Source of the DNA: Lutibacter sp. B2
GTDB taxonomy: Bacteria; Bacillota; Clostridia; Peptostreptococcales; Thermotaleaceae
Direction of reading: 5' to 3'
DNA: 64,000 nt
Assembly: GCA_015686845.1 (NCBI GenBank)
Contig: JADPRS010000011.1
Coordinates: 31,243 to 95,242 of the forward strand
Part shown: positions 45,137-53,807 of the stretch, piece after piece
Layout: each line of letters begins with the position of its first letter
How positions within the stretch are numbered: the stretch's first letter is position 1
The notes under the pieces: generated by a model
The model's input: only the letters and a program-made list of their open reading frames with translations
Told to the model about the DNA's origin: nothing
The model's database searches: none
Position numbers and translations under genes: made by a program

Positions 45137-46036
45137 CTATTTGTTATTTTGAATTAGAGTATGAGTCAAATCTAGCAAAGCCTGCAAAGCTGGTGACATC
45201 CATTTATTGTTATGATAAAGAACTTGAGCAGGGATGCTGAAATCTTTATCTTCTAATGAAATTTCATGCAAATCACCATTTAAAAGTTCTTTTTCTACAG
45301 TAGAACGTGGTATAAATGAAACGCCAAGACCATTGAGAACAAAATGCTTTATGGCTTCGATACTTTCAAATTCTAATAGAGAACTAGGGGAAACATTAAT
45401 GTCCATTAAATAATTTTCAAATAAGGCACGATACTCACTTCCCTTTTGAGTAAGTATTAAGTGTTCATTTTTTAAAATATATGGGCTAATTATTTTTTTA
45501 GTGGCTAGATGATGGTGTTTACTTGTAATTAAAACAAGCGGTTCATTGAATAAAATTTCAGACACTATATCTGAATTGTTTGTTTTGTTATCTAATACAA
45601 ATGCAACATCTATAATATTTTTCCTAATCCAAGAAGGAAAATCATAGCAATTCCCCATTTTTATTTTAATATCTACATTTGGATAGAGGGTATGATAATC
45701 TCTAAAAAGTCTAGGTAAACTATAAAAACAAAGGGTTTCTGTAATAGCAATTCTCAATTCTCCCTTTATAATTTGAGGGGACGATGATGATAAGTTTGAC
45801 ATTGCTTCATCACATAAATCTAATATTTTTTCAGCATAAGACAGAAATGTTTTTCCATCTTTGGTTAGTCGTATATGATTACCCAAACGTTCAAATAAGA
45901 TAGTGCCTAATTGACTTTCAAGCTTTTTTATTTGTTCAGATATACTTGATTGTGCATAATTTAGTATTTCAGCTGCTTTTGAAAAACTTTCACTATGAGC
46001 TACGGTTACAAATGATTTTAATAATTTGAATTCCAT
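45137..46036 (-). CDS. LysR-type transcriptional regulator
   Basis: The 299-residue protein has an N-terminal winged HTH (1-60; FVTVAHSESFSKAAEILNYAQSSISEQIKKLESQLG) and a substrate-binding co-inducer domain (about 90-295). LysR proteins bind T-N11-A dyads and typically regulate a divergent neighbour. Here that is the EamA permease at 46189, with a perfect 12-bp dyad in the shared intergenic region. GGAG precedes the ATG. The ligand is unknown. Confidence 0.94.
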   Translation of the reverse strand: MEFKLLKSFVTVAHSESFSKAAEILNYAQSSISEQIKKLESQLGTILFERLGNHIRLTKDGKTFLSYAEKILDLCDEAMSNLSSSSPQIIKGELRIAITETLCFYSLPRLFRDYHTLYPNVDIKIKMGNCYDFPSWIRKNIIDVAFVLDNKTNNSDIVSEILFNEPLVLITSKHHHLATKKIISPYILKNEHLILTQKGSEYRALFENYLMDINVSPSSLLEFESIEAIKHFVLNGLGVSFIPRSTVEKELLNGDLHEISLEDKDFSIPAQVLYHNNKWMSPALQALLDLTHTLIQNNK

Positions 46037-46061
46037 GGGATCTCCATTCTAATCATTATCG

Positions 46062-46099
46062 GTAAAATAGATAGATAGTATCTAACATATCTATTTTAC
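46062..46099. promoter_or_regulatory. LysR operator candidate
   Basis: Perfect arms GTAAAATAGATA (46062-46073) and TATCTATTTTAC (46088-46099) have a 14-bp spacer. It lies in the divergent promoter region of lysR and the EamA gene. Confidence 0.55.
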
Positions 46100-46188
46100 T
46101 CTATTTTAGAGCTATGATAACATGTAATTATGAATTATACAACGTTGTATGAAAAAATATTAATATGAATATATAGGAGATGTAAACG

Positions 46189-47121
46189 ATGAGCAAAAAG
46201 GTTTTGTATTTTTTATTAACGTTAACAGTAATATTTTGGGGAACATCCTTTGCCGCAGTAAAAATTGGTATAGGAAATTTGGCTCCAGTGCAGTTTCTTT
46301 TTTTGAGAACCATGTTTGCAACGATTATTTTTTTGATGATATTGTGTAAAACGCCAAAAGAGAAAAGAAAAATTGATAAAAAAGATATTCAATATATTAT
46401 TTATCTTGGATTTATGGGTATCGGTGGTTATTTTATTGTACAATATACAGCTTTACAATATACGACAACTGTAAATGCATCTTTATTAGTAGGCGTAGCA
46501 CCTATACTAGTAGCAATATATTCATGTGTGTTCCTAAAAGAAAAATTAGAACTTAGAAGAGTAAATGGTATTTTTATGTGTTTTATTGGAATTATTCTTA
46601 TTATAACGAAGGGAAATATTTCTGCTCTATCATTTCAAAAAACAATGGTTGGAGACATACTGATGTTACTAAATGCTGTAATGTTAGCTACATTTTCCAT
46701 AGGAGCAAAGAAAATATTAAACAAATATGATCCGTTCATTGTTGTGGCGTATATGAATATATTTGCGTTGATTATGATAGCTCCTTTTGCTCTTACTTCT
46801 AATTTTTTATCACCAGTGCCTCTGATGAGTAAAATACATGATATTGATATGAAAGTTATTTTATCATCTTTATATTTAGGGGTTACATGTACGGTTATAG
46901 GATACTATGGCTGGTATAGTGCAATAAAAGAGTTTGGAGCTTCAAGAACATCCGTATTTAATTATATTAATCCACTTGTGGCATCGATTGTTTCCTTTAC
47001 GTTATTTGATGAAGGCATAACTGTTTTTACGATTTTAGGTGGAATAAGCATAATTGGAGGGGTTACTTTAAATAATATGAAAAGTAGAGTACCTAAAAAA
47101 GCCATAGCAAATCAAAATTAA
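46189..47121 (+). CDS. EamA/DMT-family permease (LysR-linked)
   Basis: The 310-residue protein has ten hydrophobic helices in two EamA repeats (FWGTSFAAVKIG near the N-terminus; second repeat from about 155). It is a metabolite exporter, often of amino acids. It is divergent from lysR with the dyad between them, so LysR probably controls it in response to the exported substrate. A second EamA gene follows 177 bp later, after a terminator. Confidence 0.88.
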   Translation: MSKKVLYFLLTLTVIFWGTSFAAVKIGIGNLAPVQFLFLRTMFATIIFLMILCKTPKEKRKIDKKDIQYIIYLGFMGIGGYFIVQYTALQYTTTVNASLLVGVAPILVAIYSCVFLKEKLELRRVNGIFMCFIGIILIITKGNISALSFQKTMVGDILMLLNAVMLATFSIGAKKILNKYDPFIVVAYMNIFALIMIAPFALTSNFLSPVPLMSKIHDIDMKVILSSLYLGVTCTVIGYYGWYSAIKEFGASRTSVFNYINPLVASIVSFTLFDEGITVFTILGGISIIGGVTLNNMKSRVPKKAIANQN

Positions 47122-47151
47122 AAATAAATTGTTGGTAGAAATATGTTGCTT

Positions 47152-47199
47152 AAAGGTATTTGATTTGTAAATTATACAAATTAAGTGCCTTTTTTTTGT
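47152..47199 (+). terminator. Intrinsic terminator
   Basis: AAAGGTATTTGATTTGTA pairs with TACAAATTAAGTGCCTTT (G-T pairs included), followed by eight T. Confidence 0.8.
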
Positions 47200-47298
47200 A
47201 TGAATTGAAATGCCACCATTTACCGTAATCCTGTATAATTATTGTAGTGAAGGAAATTGATTTTGAATAATAAACAAGTATAAAGAGGAGGGGCGCTT

Positions 47299-48186
47299 AT
47301 GAAAAGATGGAAAGCAGAATTTATTATGATCTTAATTATGGCATTTTGGGGTTTATCATTTAGTTTAACCAAACCAATATTGAAGGATATTGAAATTTTT
47401 AATTTTATGGCCCTTCGATTCTTAATCGGTGGGGGTATAGTAGCTATAATATTATTTTTACTAGGACATCTAAAGATTACACGTGAACAATTGTTTGGAG
47501 GAATCATTACAGGAACGGTTTTATTCTGTGCGTTTACCTTTCATACAATTGGACTAAAATATACAAGTGTTGCTAAAAATGCATTTATTGTTGGTAGCAG
47601 TGTTATTTTTGTACCATTTATTGCAACGTATATACGAAAAGAAAAGCAGTCCAAACTTACTTGGGTGGGAACTTATATGGCTATGTTGGGGCTTGCGTTA
47701 GTGACCTTAGAAGGGCAGCAAGGTGGTATTAATTTTGGTGATCTTATGACATTAGTAGGTTCAATAATTTTAGCGTATTATATTCTCCTAGTTGAAGAAT
47801 ATGTTAAAAAGTATGATGCAAAAGTGATTGCAACCATTCAAATTAGTGTTGTTGGAATTTTAAGTTTGATTGTGTCATTGATGATAGAAACGCCTACTAT
47901 AAGTATGTCTTCAGAGGCTTGGAAAGGTATGTTATTTTTAGGGGTTGTATGTACAGCTTTGGCATATTTAGTAAGCAATATAACACAGAAGTACATTCCT
48001 GCTACTAATATGGCACTTATATGTACGTTGGAGCCGATTTTTGCAGCTTTATTTGGATGGATGTTTTTATCTGAAATTATAGGATTACAAGCAGTAATTG
48101 GTGGGAGTATTATTATGATTAGCGTTGTGATGCCTCATATGGGCATCGTAATTAAGAAAGTAGGTAGGCTTGTTCAAGCTGAATAA
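47299..48186 (+). CDS. EamA/DMT-family permease, second copy
   Basis: The 295-residue permease has ten helices (AFWGLSFSLTKPILKDIEIFNFMALRFLIGG; ALICTLEPIFAALFGWMFLSE, a common EamA motif). It is related in fold to the preceding gene but clearly divergent in sequence. AGAGGAGGGG precedes the ATG. It is its own unit between two terminators. Substrate unknown. Confidence 0.88.
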   Translation: MKRWKAEFIMILIMAFWGLSFSLTKPILKDIEIFNFMALRFLIGGGIVAIILFLLGHLKITREQLFGGIITGTVLFCAFTFHTIGLKYTSVAKNAFIVGSSVIFVPFIATYIRKEKQSKLTWVGTYMAMLGLALVTLEGQQGGINFGDLMTLVGSIILAYYILLVEEYVKKYDAKVIATIQISVVGILSLIVSLMIETPTISMSSEAWKGMLFLGVVCTALAYLVSNITQKYIPATNMALICTLEPIFAALFGWMFLSEIIGLQAVIGGSIIMISVVMPHMGIVIKKVGRLVQAE

Positions 48187-48206
48187 GAGTATGGTTATTT
48201 TAGTCG

Positions 48207-48256
48207 CACCGTTTAAAGTAGATGCTTTGTAGAGTCTATTTTAAACGGTGTTTTGT
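48207..48256 (+). terminator. Intrinsic terminator
   Basis: CACCGTTTAAAGTAGA pairs with TCTATTTTAAACGGTG (one mismatch or G-T), followed by TTTTG. Confidence 0.8.
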
Positions 48257-48363
48257 TATTGCCCAAAATAAATAAATGTTATAACTGAAATATTAGAAAA
48301 TTTAAGCATTGGCGTACTATTTATGGTATCATTATTAATAAAAATTTAATTTGGAGGATTTCA

Positions 48364-50025
48364 ATGAATATTGTAGATTTAATTTTAAAAATTGATAAAG
48401 ACAATATATTGAAAGATGTTTCTTGTGTAGGGGATGTTGGGGAATGGTATTATACTATGGATTGGTCCCAGTTCATTGGAAAAAAAGTTGGTATTTTACT
48501 AGGGTCACCCATATGCAAAAATGGAGGAATCGTTGAAATTCATAACAAAATATTTAAATATCAATATATACAAGATACCAATGGAAGTATTCTATATTTA
48601 AGTCATAGTAGTTTTATGATGAATATATTTCAAGAAGTTATAAACTATGTCTCAGAAGGGATTCAAATTTTTGATAAAAATGGTTACTTTATTTATGCTA
48701 ATAAAGCAAGTGAATTTTTAGAAGAATATGATAAGAGCGATTTTATAGATAAACACCTTATAGACCTTTATGAACTTGATGAAGACTACAGTACGATCCT
48801 TAATGTATTAAGGAATAAAACTCCAGTTACCAATCGTTGTGATCGATTTAAAACTAGATTAGGAAAAAATTTAATCACAATTAATTCGGGTTATCCTATA
48901 AAAATAAATAACAATCTTATTGGAGCTGTTGTATTTGAAAGTGATTTATCTGTTCTTAATAAAATAAAAAATAGAACTTTCAATCTTCAGTCCTATATTG
49001 ACAATGATAGATCAATTATGAATAGTGATATGTACACATTTGATGATATAAAGCATAGATCTGAAAGCATGAAGGAAATCATCAAGTTTGCGAAAAAAGT
49101 ATCTTTGAAAGATTCTAGTATATTGATATCAGGAGAAACGGGAACTGGAAAAGAACTGATTGCCCAAAGTATTCACTCTTTTAGCCCAAGAAGGAACAAA
49201 CAATTTGTGGATGTTAATTGCAGTGCGGTACCAAGTAATTTAGTTGAAAGCATGTTTTTTGGAACGGAAAGAGGTGCTTTTACCGGAAGTGCAAGCAAAA
49301 AAGGATTTTTTGAAATGGCCAATGGAGGAACGATTTTTTTAGATGAGGTAAATTCAATGAGTATGGAAATGCAGGCTAAGTTATTGAGAGTCCTTCAAGA
49401 AAAACGTTTTAGAAGAGTTGGTGGAAGTAAATATATTGAATGTGATGTACGAGTCATTGCTGCTTCTAATGAAAATCTTTTTGAACTTACAAAAAAAAAT
49501 ATAATTCGTAAGGATTTTTATTATAGAATTTCAACAATAACAATAAATTTACCTTCGTTAAAAGAAAGAAAAGAAGATATTCCCCTTCTTGCACAATATT
49601 TTTTAGATGAACTTTGCATTCAGTATGGATTAAAGAATATGAACCTTTCGGAAGAAGTATATAGTGTTTTCATTCAGTACGATTGGCCAGGAAACATTAG
49701 AGAACTTCATCATGTAATAAATTATGCAATCAATAGAGCTACAGAAGAAGCGACTGTAATTCAGTTAGCAGATATTCCAAAGTATATGCAAACGTTACAA
49801 ATAGTAATGCATAGACAATTAGAATATCAGGAAGAAAAAGCTTCCATGGGTGATTGTTTGAAATCTTTAAGCTTAGAAGAGCAAATGAATAGATGTGAAA
49901 AGGATATTATCATTAAAACACTTGCTAAAAATCAAGAAAATATTACAAAAAGTGCTAAAATGCTTGGGATGAGCAGGCAAAGTCTTCAATATAGAATGAG
50001 AAAATTTAGAATTATAAATAAATAA
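48364..50025 (+). CDS. Sigma-54-dependent activator (PAS-AAA-Fis HTH)
   Basis: The 553-residue bacterial enhancer-binding protein has an N-terminal region (1-85) of unknown fold and a PAS domain (about 95-205, VSEGIQIFDKNGYFIYANKASEF). The AAA+ motor carries Walker A GETGTGKE (257-264), the sigma-54 contact loop GAFTGS (304-309) and Walker B GGTIFLDEVN. A Fis-type HTH lies at the end (KSAKMLGMSRQSLQYRMRKF). It needs sigma-54, and the only textbook -24/-12 promoter I found lies 221 bp downstream, before the BCCT gene. The PAS domain is presumably the sensor. A terminator (50045-50071) separates it from that operon. Confidence 0.94.
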   Translation: MNIVDLILKIDKDNILKDVSCVGDVGEWYYTMDWSQFIGKKVGILLGSPICKNGGIVEIHNKIFKYQYIQDTNGSILYLSHSSFMMNIFQEVINYVSEGIQIFDKNGYFIYANKASEFLEEYDKSDFIDKHLIDLYELDEDYSTILNVLRNKTPVTNRCDRFKTRLGKNLITINSGYPIKINNNLIGAVVFESDLSVLNKIKNRTFNLQSYIDNDRSIMNSDMYTFDDIKHRSESMKEIIKFAKKVSLKDSSILISGETGTGKELIAQSIHSFSPRRNKQFVDVNCSAVPSNLVESMFFGTERGAFTGSASKKGFFEMANGGTIFLDEVNSMSMEMQAKLLRVLQEKRFRRVGGSKYIECDVRVIAASNENLFELTKKNIIRKDFYYRISTITINLPSLKERKEDIPLLAQYFLDELCIQYGLKNMNLSEEVYSVFIQYDWPGNIRELHHVINYAINRATEEATVIQLADIPKYMQTLQIVMHRQLEYQEEKASMGDCLKSLSLEEQMNRCEKDIIIKTLAKNQENITKSAKMLGMSRQSLQYRMRKFRIINK

Positions 50026-50044
50026 CGCAAAATATAATTGCATG

Positions 50045-50071
50045 AGTGCCAAATGAATTGGCACTTTTTTT
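50045..50071 (+). terminator. Intrinsic terminator after the activator gene
   Basis: AGTGCCAA pairs with TTGGCACT, followed by TTTTTT. Confidence 0.8.
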
Positions 50072-50111
50072 AGTTGATATATAGTAAAATTGTGTATTTT
50101 AATAGATAAAA

Positions 50112-50128
50112 CGCAAAGAAATTTTGCG
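50112..50128. promoter_or_regulatory. Candidate upstream activating sequence for the sigma-54 activator
   Basis: CGCAAA (50112-50117), GAAAT and TTTGCG (50123-50128) form a perfect 6-bp dyad, 118 bp upstream of the -24/-12 promoter. A similar weaker site (GCAA...TTGC, 50029-50043) lies another 70 bp upstream. Spacing fits enhancer-binding proteins that act through DNA looping. Confidence 0.55.
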
Positions 50129-50245
50129 GTTATAATTTTTGGAAATTATATTATATTTTTAATTATAAGAATATTTGAGGTTTATAAAATTTTATAATCG
50201 TGTATTTCCAACTAGTTAGAACATTTTTAAAACTGTGAAACAAAG

Positions 50246-50262
50246 TTGGCACAGTATTTGCA
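50246..50262 (+). promoter_or_regulatory. Sigma-54 promoter (-24/-12)
   Basis: TTGGCACAGTATTTGCA has GG at 50248-50249 and GC at 50260-50261, exactly matching the consensus TGGCAC-N5-TTGC. It lies 50 bp before the transporter start and is the only such sequence I found. Confidence 0.88.
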
Positions 50263-50311
50263 ATTAATATTTACATAACATTAATAAAACACAGTTAAGG
50301 AGGAGTTTTAA

Positions 50312-51871
50312 TTGTCAAAAGAAAAATCAATAGAAATGAATACAAAAAAAATACGTAAAGGCGTATTTTGGCCAGCATTTTTAGTTATTGGTAGTGCCGC
50401 TATTCTTGGGATTGTGAATAATCAGTTATTGACTGAAGTGGCGAGGAATACGTTTACATGGTCACTTCGAAGCTTTGGTTGGTTATACCAAATTATATCA
50501 ATCGTTGCTTTAATTTTAGTAGGGGTGATCACCTTTTCAAAACTTGGTAAAATTCGTTTTGGTGGGGAAGATGCAAAACCGAAGTTCTCATTTATGACTT
50601 GGTTTGCTATGGCGCTAACGGGTGGTATTGCTACTGGACTTGTTACATATGCTGCAAATGAACCCATTATTTATTTTGGTAATATATATGGAGAAATGGC
50701 TAAAACTGGTATTCAAGCAAATACACAAACAGCAGCTATTTTTGCAATGGCTCGTTGTTTTTATAACTGGTCTTTCATTCCGTATGCTATGTATTCATTA
50801 AGTGGTCTTGTTGTGGCTTATATGTATTTCAATCGTAAACAATCTCTTTCAGTTACTGCAACATTAACGCCTTTATTTGGAGAAAAAATAACGAAAGGTA
50901 TTTGGGCAAATATTATAGATACATTGTCATTACTTGCCATTGCGTTAGGACTAGCCTCTTCTTTAGGTGCAGGATTTGCTCTTGTAGGTTCCGGGCTTGA
51001 AATTACTTATGGAATAAAGCAAGGTCCTATTGTATGGTTTGCTTTAGCAGTGATCATTACTGCAACTTTTACGATCGCTTCTTATGTTGGAATTGATAAA
51101 GGGATTAAAAAACTTGCAGATTTTAACACAAAGATATTTTATGGGCTTTTGATTTTTCTATTCATAGTAGGACCAACTATTTACATTTGTAGAATGTCTA
51201 TGGCTGGTATGGCTTACTGGCTTCAGAATTTCTGGGTATGGAGCTTAGACCCAATAGATATAGGTGGAGAAGCGCTAGTTATGTGGTGGACTCTTTATGA
51301 TTGGGCAATATGGATTGCTTTTGCTCCATTGATGGGGATATTCTTAGCAATCATTTCATACGGAAGGACAGTTCGCCAATTTATGATTATTAACTGGATA
51401 CTTCCATCTATATTTGGATTGGTTTGGTTCGGCGTTTGGGGTTCAACTGCACTTTATTGGCAACAAGAGGGAACTGCAGATCTTATAGGAGCAATTACAC
51501 AAAATGGAGCTGTTTCTGGATTATGGACATTCTTAAGTCAAATACCTTTAGCTGCGATCATCATACCAATCGTAATGTTAACACTAATTGTTTCATTTGC
51601 AACATCTGCAGATGCAATGACTACAACAATAGCAACCTTGTGTACAAAAAATTTAAAACATGATGAGGAACCACCTGCTTTCCAAAAAATTCTTTGGGGC
51701 GTTTCCATTGGAGCAATTGCATTTGTTATGGTAGCTTATGCAGGTGGATCACAAGGGGTTGACGGAGTTAAATATCTTGCAGCTGCTGGTGGGTTTATGG
51801 TACTTTTCATATTTGTATTGCAAGTTGTTTCAGCGATCAAGATGTTTTTTATAGATGAAATTAAATACTAA
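50312..51871 (+). CDS. BCCT-family betaine/carnitine/choline transporter
   Basis: The 519-residue protein has about twelve transmembrane helices. The BCCT signature lies around residues 320-350 (LVMWWTLYDWAIWIAFAPLMGIFLAIIS, corresponding to the WTxFYWAWW segment of BetP-like carriers). The second position of the aromatic box differs (YDW). These transporters take up quaternary ammonium compounds. The start is TTG 50312 with AAGGAGGAG upstream. The lyase gene follows, so the transported substrate is probably the lyase substrate. No C-terminal osmosensory extension is present, which suggests nutrient uptake and not osmoprotection. Confidence 0.93.
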   Translation: MSKEKSIEMNTKKIRKGVFWPAFLVIGSAAILGIVNNQLLTEVARNTFTWSLRSFGWLYQIISIVALILVGVITFSKLGKIRFGGEDAKPKFSFMTWFAMALTGGIATGLVTYAANEPIIYFGNIYGEMAKTGIQANTQTAAIFAMARCFYNWSFIPYAMYSLSGLVVAYMYFNRKQSLSVTATLTPLFGEKITKGIWANIIDTLSLLAIALGLASSLGAGFALVGSGLEITYGIKQGPIVWFALAVIITATFTIASYVGIDKGIKKLADFNTKIFYGLLIFLFIVGPTIYICRMSMAGMAYWLQNFWVWSLDPIDIGGEALVMWWTLYDWAIWIAFAPLMGIFLAIISYGRTVRQFMIINWILPSIFGLVWFGVWGSTALYWQQEGTADLIGAITQNGAVSGLWTFLSQIPLAAIIIPIVMLTLIVSFATSADAMTTTIATLCTKNLKHDEEPPAFQKILWGVSIGAIAFVMVAYAGGSQGVDGVKYLAAAGGFMVLFIFVLQVVSAIKMFFIDEIKY

Positions 51872-51882
51872 TGAATCATTAA

Positions 51883-51916
51883 AATAAAAGAGGGGAAGAT
51901 TCCCACTCTTTTATTT
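51883..51916 (+). terminator. Hairpin between transporter and lyase genes
   Basis: AATAAAAGAG-GGGAA pairs with TTCCC-CTCTTTTATT, followed by only TTTGG. It lacks a real T-tract, so it is likely a partial terminator or an mRNA-stabilising stem within the operon. Confidence 0.5.
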
Positions 51917-51930
51917 GGAGGAGGGAAATT

Positions 51931-53481
51931 ATGAACGATACTATACAAGCAAAAGACATTAAAAAAGTTGTACTGGGAGATCAGATTGGAATTGAAGAGT
52001 TAGTTGCAGTTGCCCGATATGATGCAATAGTAGAGTTTTCACAATCCTATATAGAAAGAGTTAAGAAATCTCGTAAATTAGTTGAAAAATGGATTAAAGA
52101 AGAACGTGTTATGTATGGTATAACAACTGGATTCGGCGCACTTTGTACAGAAGTGATTTCCAAAGAAAAAACGGCTCAATTACAAAAGAATATTATTTTA
52201 TCTCATGCTACCTCCGTTGGAGAACCTCTTTCAATAGAATCAGTTAGAGGTACAATTTTCATGATATTACAAAATGTAGGGCAAGGCTATAGTGGGGCAC
52301 GATTTGAAACTTTAGAAATGTATCGACAATTTCTAAATAAAGGGATTATCCCATTTGCTCCAAAAGAAGGATCTGTTGGTTATCTATCTCCTGAAGCACA
52401 TATGGCCTTAGTATTAATAGGTGAAGGAAAAGCCTATTATGAAGGAGCATTAATTCCTGCTATGGAAGCACTAAAAAAAGCAAGTCTTGAGCCAATTGAG
52501 TTATCATCAAAAGAAGGTCTTATTCTAGTATCTGGAACAACCAGTGTTACAGCATTAGGAGCACTTTCTCTTTATGATATGATGAACGCTGCTAAGACAG
52601 CTGATATAATTGGTGCTATGTCACTTGAAGTACTTAAAGGGACTATTCGTGCATTTGATGATCGCTTAATGCGTGTAAGGCCTCATGAAAAACAACGTAG
52701 TACTGCCAATAATGTAAGACGTATTTTAGCTGATTCTGAGATCTCAAAAAACTTTATAGATTATCGTTTGCAGGATGCATTATCTTTACGATGTATACCA
52801 CAACTACACGGTGCTGCAAAGAAAACTTTATTTGATGCACTTAATACCATTGAAATTGAAATAAATTCTTGCTGTGATAATCCAATCATTTGGCCTGAAG
52901 GAGATGATGGAGAAACAATTTCTGGCTGTAATCCTGATTCTTCATTTGTAGGTATTGAAATGGATTCAGCTTGTATTGCTGCAACTACGTTAGCAAAAAT
53001 GTCTGAACGAAGAAATAATAGATTAGTAGATGGAAGTTTATCGGGATATCCTTGGTTCCTTATTAAAAATCCAGGACTAAATTCTGGTTTAATGATTCCC
53101 CAATATACACAGGCGGGTTTATTAAATGATATGAAAATTCTATCTCATCCTGCAACAATAGATGGTATTCCAACATGTGGGGGTCAAGAAGATTATGTAG
53201 CAATGGGATACAATGCTTCTAAAAAAGCAAGACAGATTGCTGGAAAACTAGAATATATTTTAGCCATTGAGTTATTATCAGTGTTTCAAGCACATCAATT
53301 TATGGATGAGAATCTTTCACCTGGAAGTGCTTCTCAGGCAGTATTAGATGAAATTTCAAAAACGGTTCCATTGATGGAAGAAGATCTATATCTTTATCCA
53401 CATATAAATACCTTGAGAGACTTAATCCACTCTGGAAGTATTATTGATCTGGTAGAATCAATAATTGGAAAGTTGGAATAA
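51931..53481 (+). CDS. MIO-less HAL/PAL-fold lyase (ergothionase-like candidate)
   Basis: The 516-residue protein aligns with histidine ammonia-lyases throughout. The catalytic-Tyr loop is YGITTGFG (Y62). Further blocks are YRLQDALSLRCIPQLHGA, NSCCDNPII and GGQEDYVAMG. The MIO site is altered: GSVG (147-150) goes straight to YLSPEAH (151-157), whereas true HALs have GSVGASGDLAPLAH. The Ala-Ser-Gly triad that cyclises to MIO is missing, so it should not be a normal histidase despite hutH-like homology. Ergothionase, which eliminates trimethylamine from ergothioneine, is a known MIO-less member of the fold. The betaine transporter upstream supports a trimethylammonium substrate. Substrate is inference. 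Confidence 0.88.
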   Translation: MNDTIQAKDIKKVVLGDQIGIEELVAVARYDAIVEFSQSYIERVKKSRKLVEKWIKEERVMYGITTGFGALCTEVISKEKTAQLQKNIILSHATSVGEPLSIESVRGTIFMILQNVGQGYSGARFETLEMYRQFLNKGIIPFAPKEGSVGYLSPEAHMALVLIGEGKAYYEGALIPAMEALKKASLEPIELSSKEGLILVSGTTSVTALGALSLYDMMNAAKTADIIGAMSLEVLKGTIRAFDDRLMRVRPHEKQRSTANNVRRILADSEISKNFIDYRLQDALSLRCIPQLHGAAKKTLFDALNTIEIEINSCCDNPIIWPEGDDGETISGCNPDSSFVGIEMDSACIAATTLAKMSERRNNRLVDGSLSGYPWFLIKNPGLNSGLMIPQYTQAGLLNDMKILSHPATIDGIPTCGGQEDYVAMGYNASKKARQIAGKLEYILAIELLSVFQAHQFMDENLSPGSASQAVLDEISKTVPLMEEDLYLYPHINTLRDLIHSGSIIDLVESIIGKLE

Positions 53482-53483
53482 GT

Positions 53484-53735
53484 ATGAAAGTAAAAATTGA
53501 TTTAAGCAAAATATTTTTAACGCCGCCACGAACACTTTTTGAGCGAATAACTTTATTTTTAATGATGGTAGTAACATTTATGTTATTTTTCAGTCCACTC
53601 AAATTTTCTAATATGAGTCCAATTGAAGCAATAATAGCTACTTTGCCTACGCTATCAATTTCATGGGGGTGGATTGTATTACTTCGATCCATATTTAGAA
53701 AATCAGAATTTGTAAAAAAAGCAGGCAAAATTTAA
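53484..53735 (+). CDS. Small membrane protein coupled to the lyase
   Basis: The 83-residue protein starts 2 bp after the lyase stop, so translation is coupled. It has an amphipathic N-terminus (FLTPPRTLFERI) and two hydrophobic segments (about 24-42 and 50-68), then a basic tail. I recognise no family. The position suggests an accessory subunit of the BCCT carrier or a product-export partner, but there is no direct evidence. Confidence 0.75.
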   Translation: MKVKIDLSKIFLTPPRTLFERITLFLMMVVTFMLFFSPLKFSNMSPIEAIIATLPTLSISWGWIVLLRSIFRKSEFVKKAGKI

Positions 53736-53742
53736 CCATATA

Positions 53743-53770
53743 TTGACATTGTTATAATTAAGTATATACT
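53743..53770 (+). promoter_or_regulatory. Sigma-A promoter for the flavodoxin gene
   Basis: TTGACA (53743-53748), a 16-bp spacer and TATACT (53765-53770). It lies directly after the small membrane protein gene, so the flavodoxin is not restricted to the sigma-54 transcript. Confidence 0.6.
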
Positions 53771-53807
53771 GGAATACAAGTTAAATAAATTCCAGGGGGG
53801 AAGTAGC

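Noticed and set aside
48309..48326. Second sigma-54 promoter before the activator gene (TTGGCG...)
   Set aside because: The required GC ten bases after the GG is AT here, so the -12 element is missing.
51931..53481. Ordinary histidine ammonia-lyase (hutH) annotation
   Set aside because: The Ala-Ser-Gly triad needed to form the MIO cofactor is absent, and no other hut genes (urocanase, imidazolonepropionase) are in the window.
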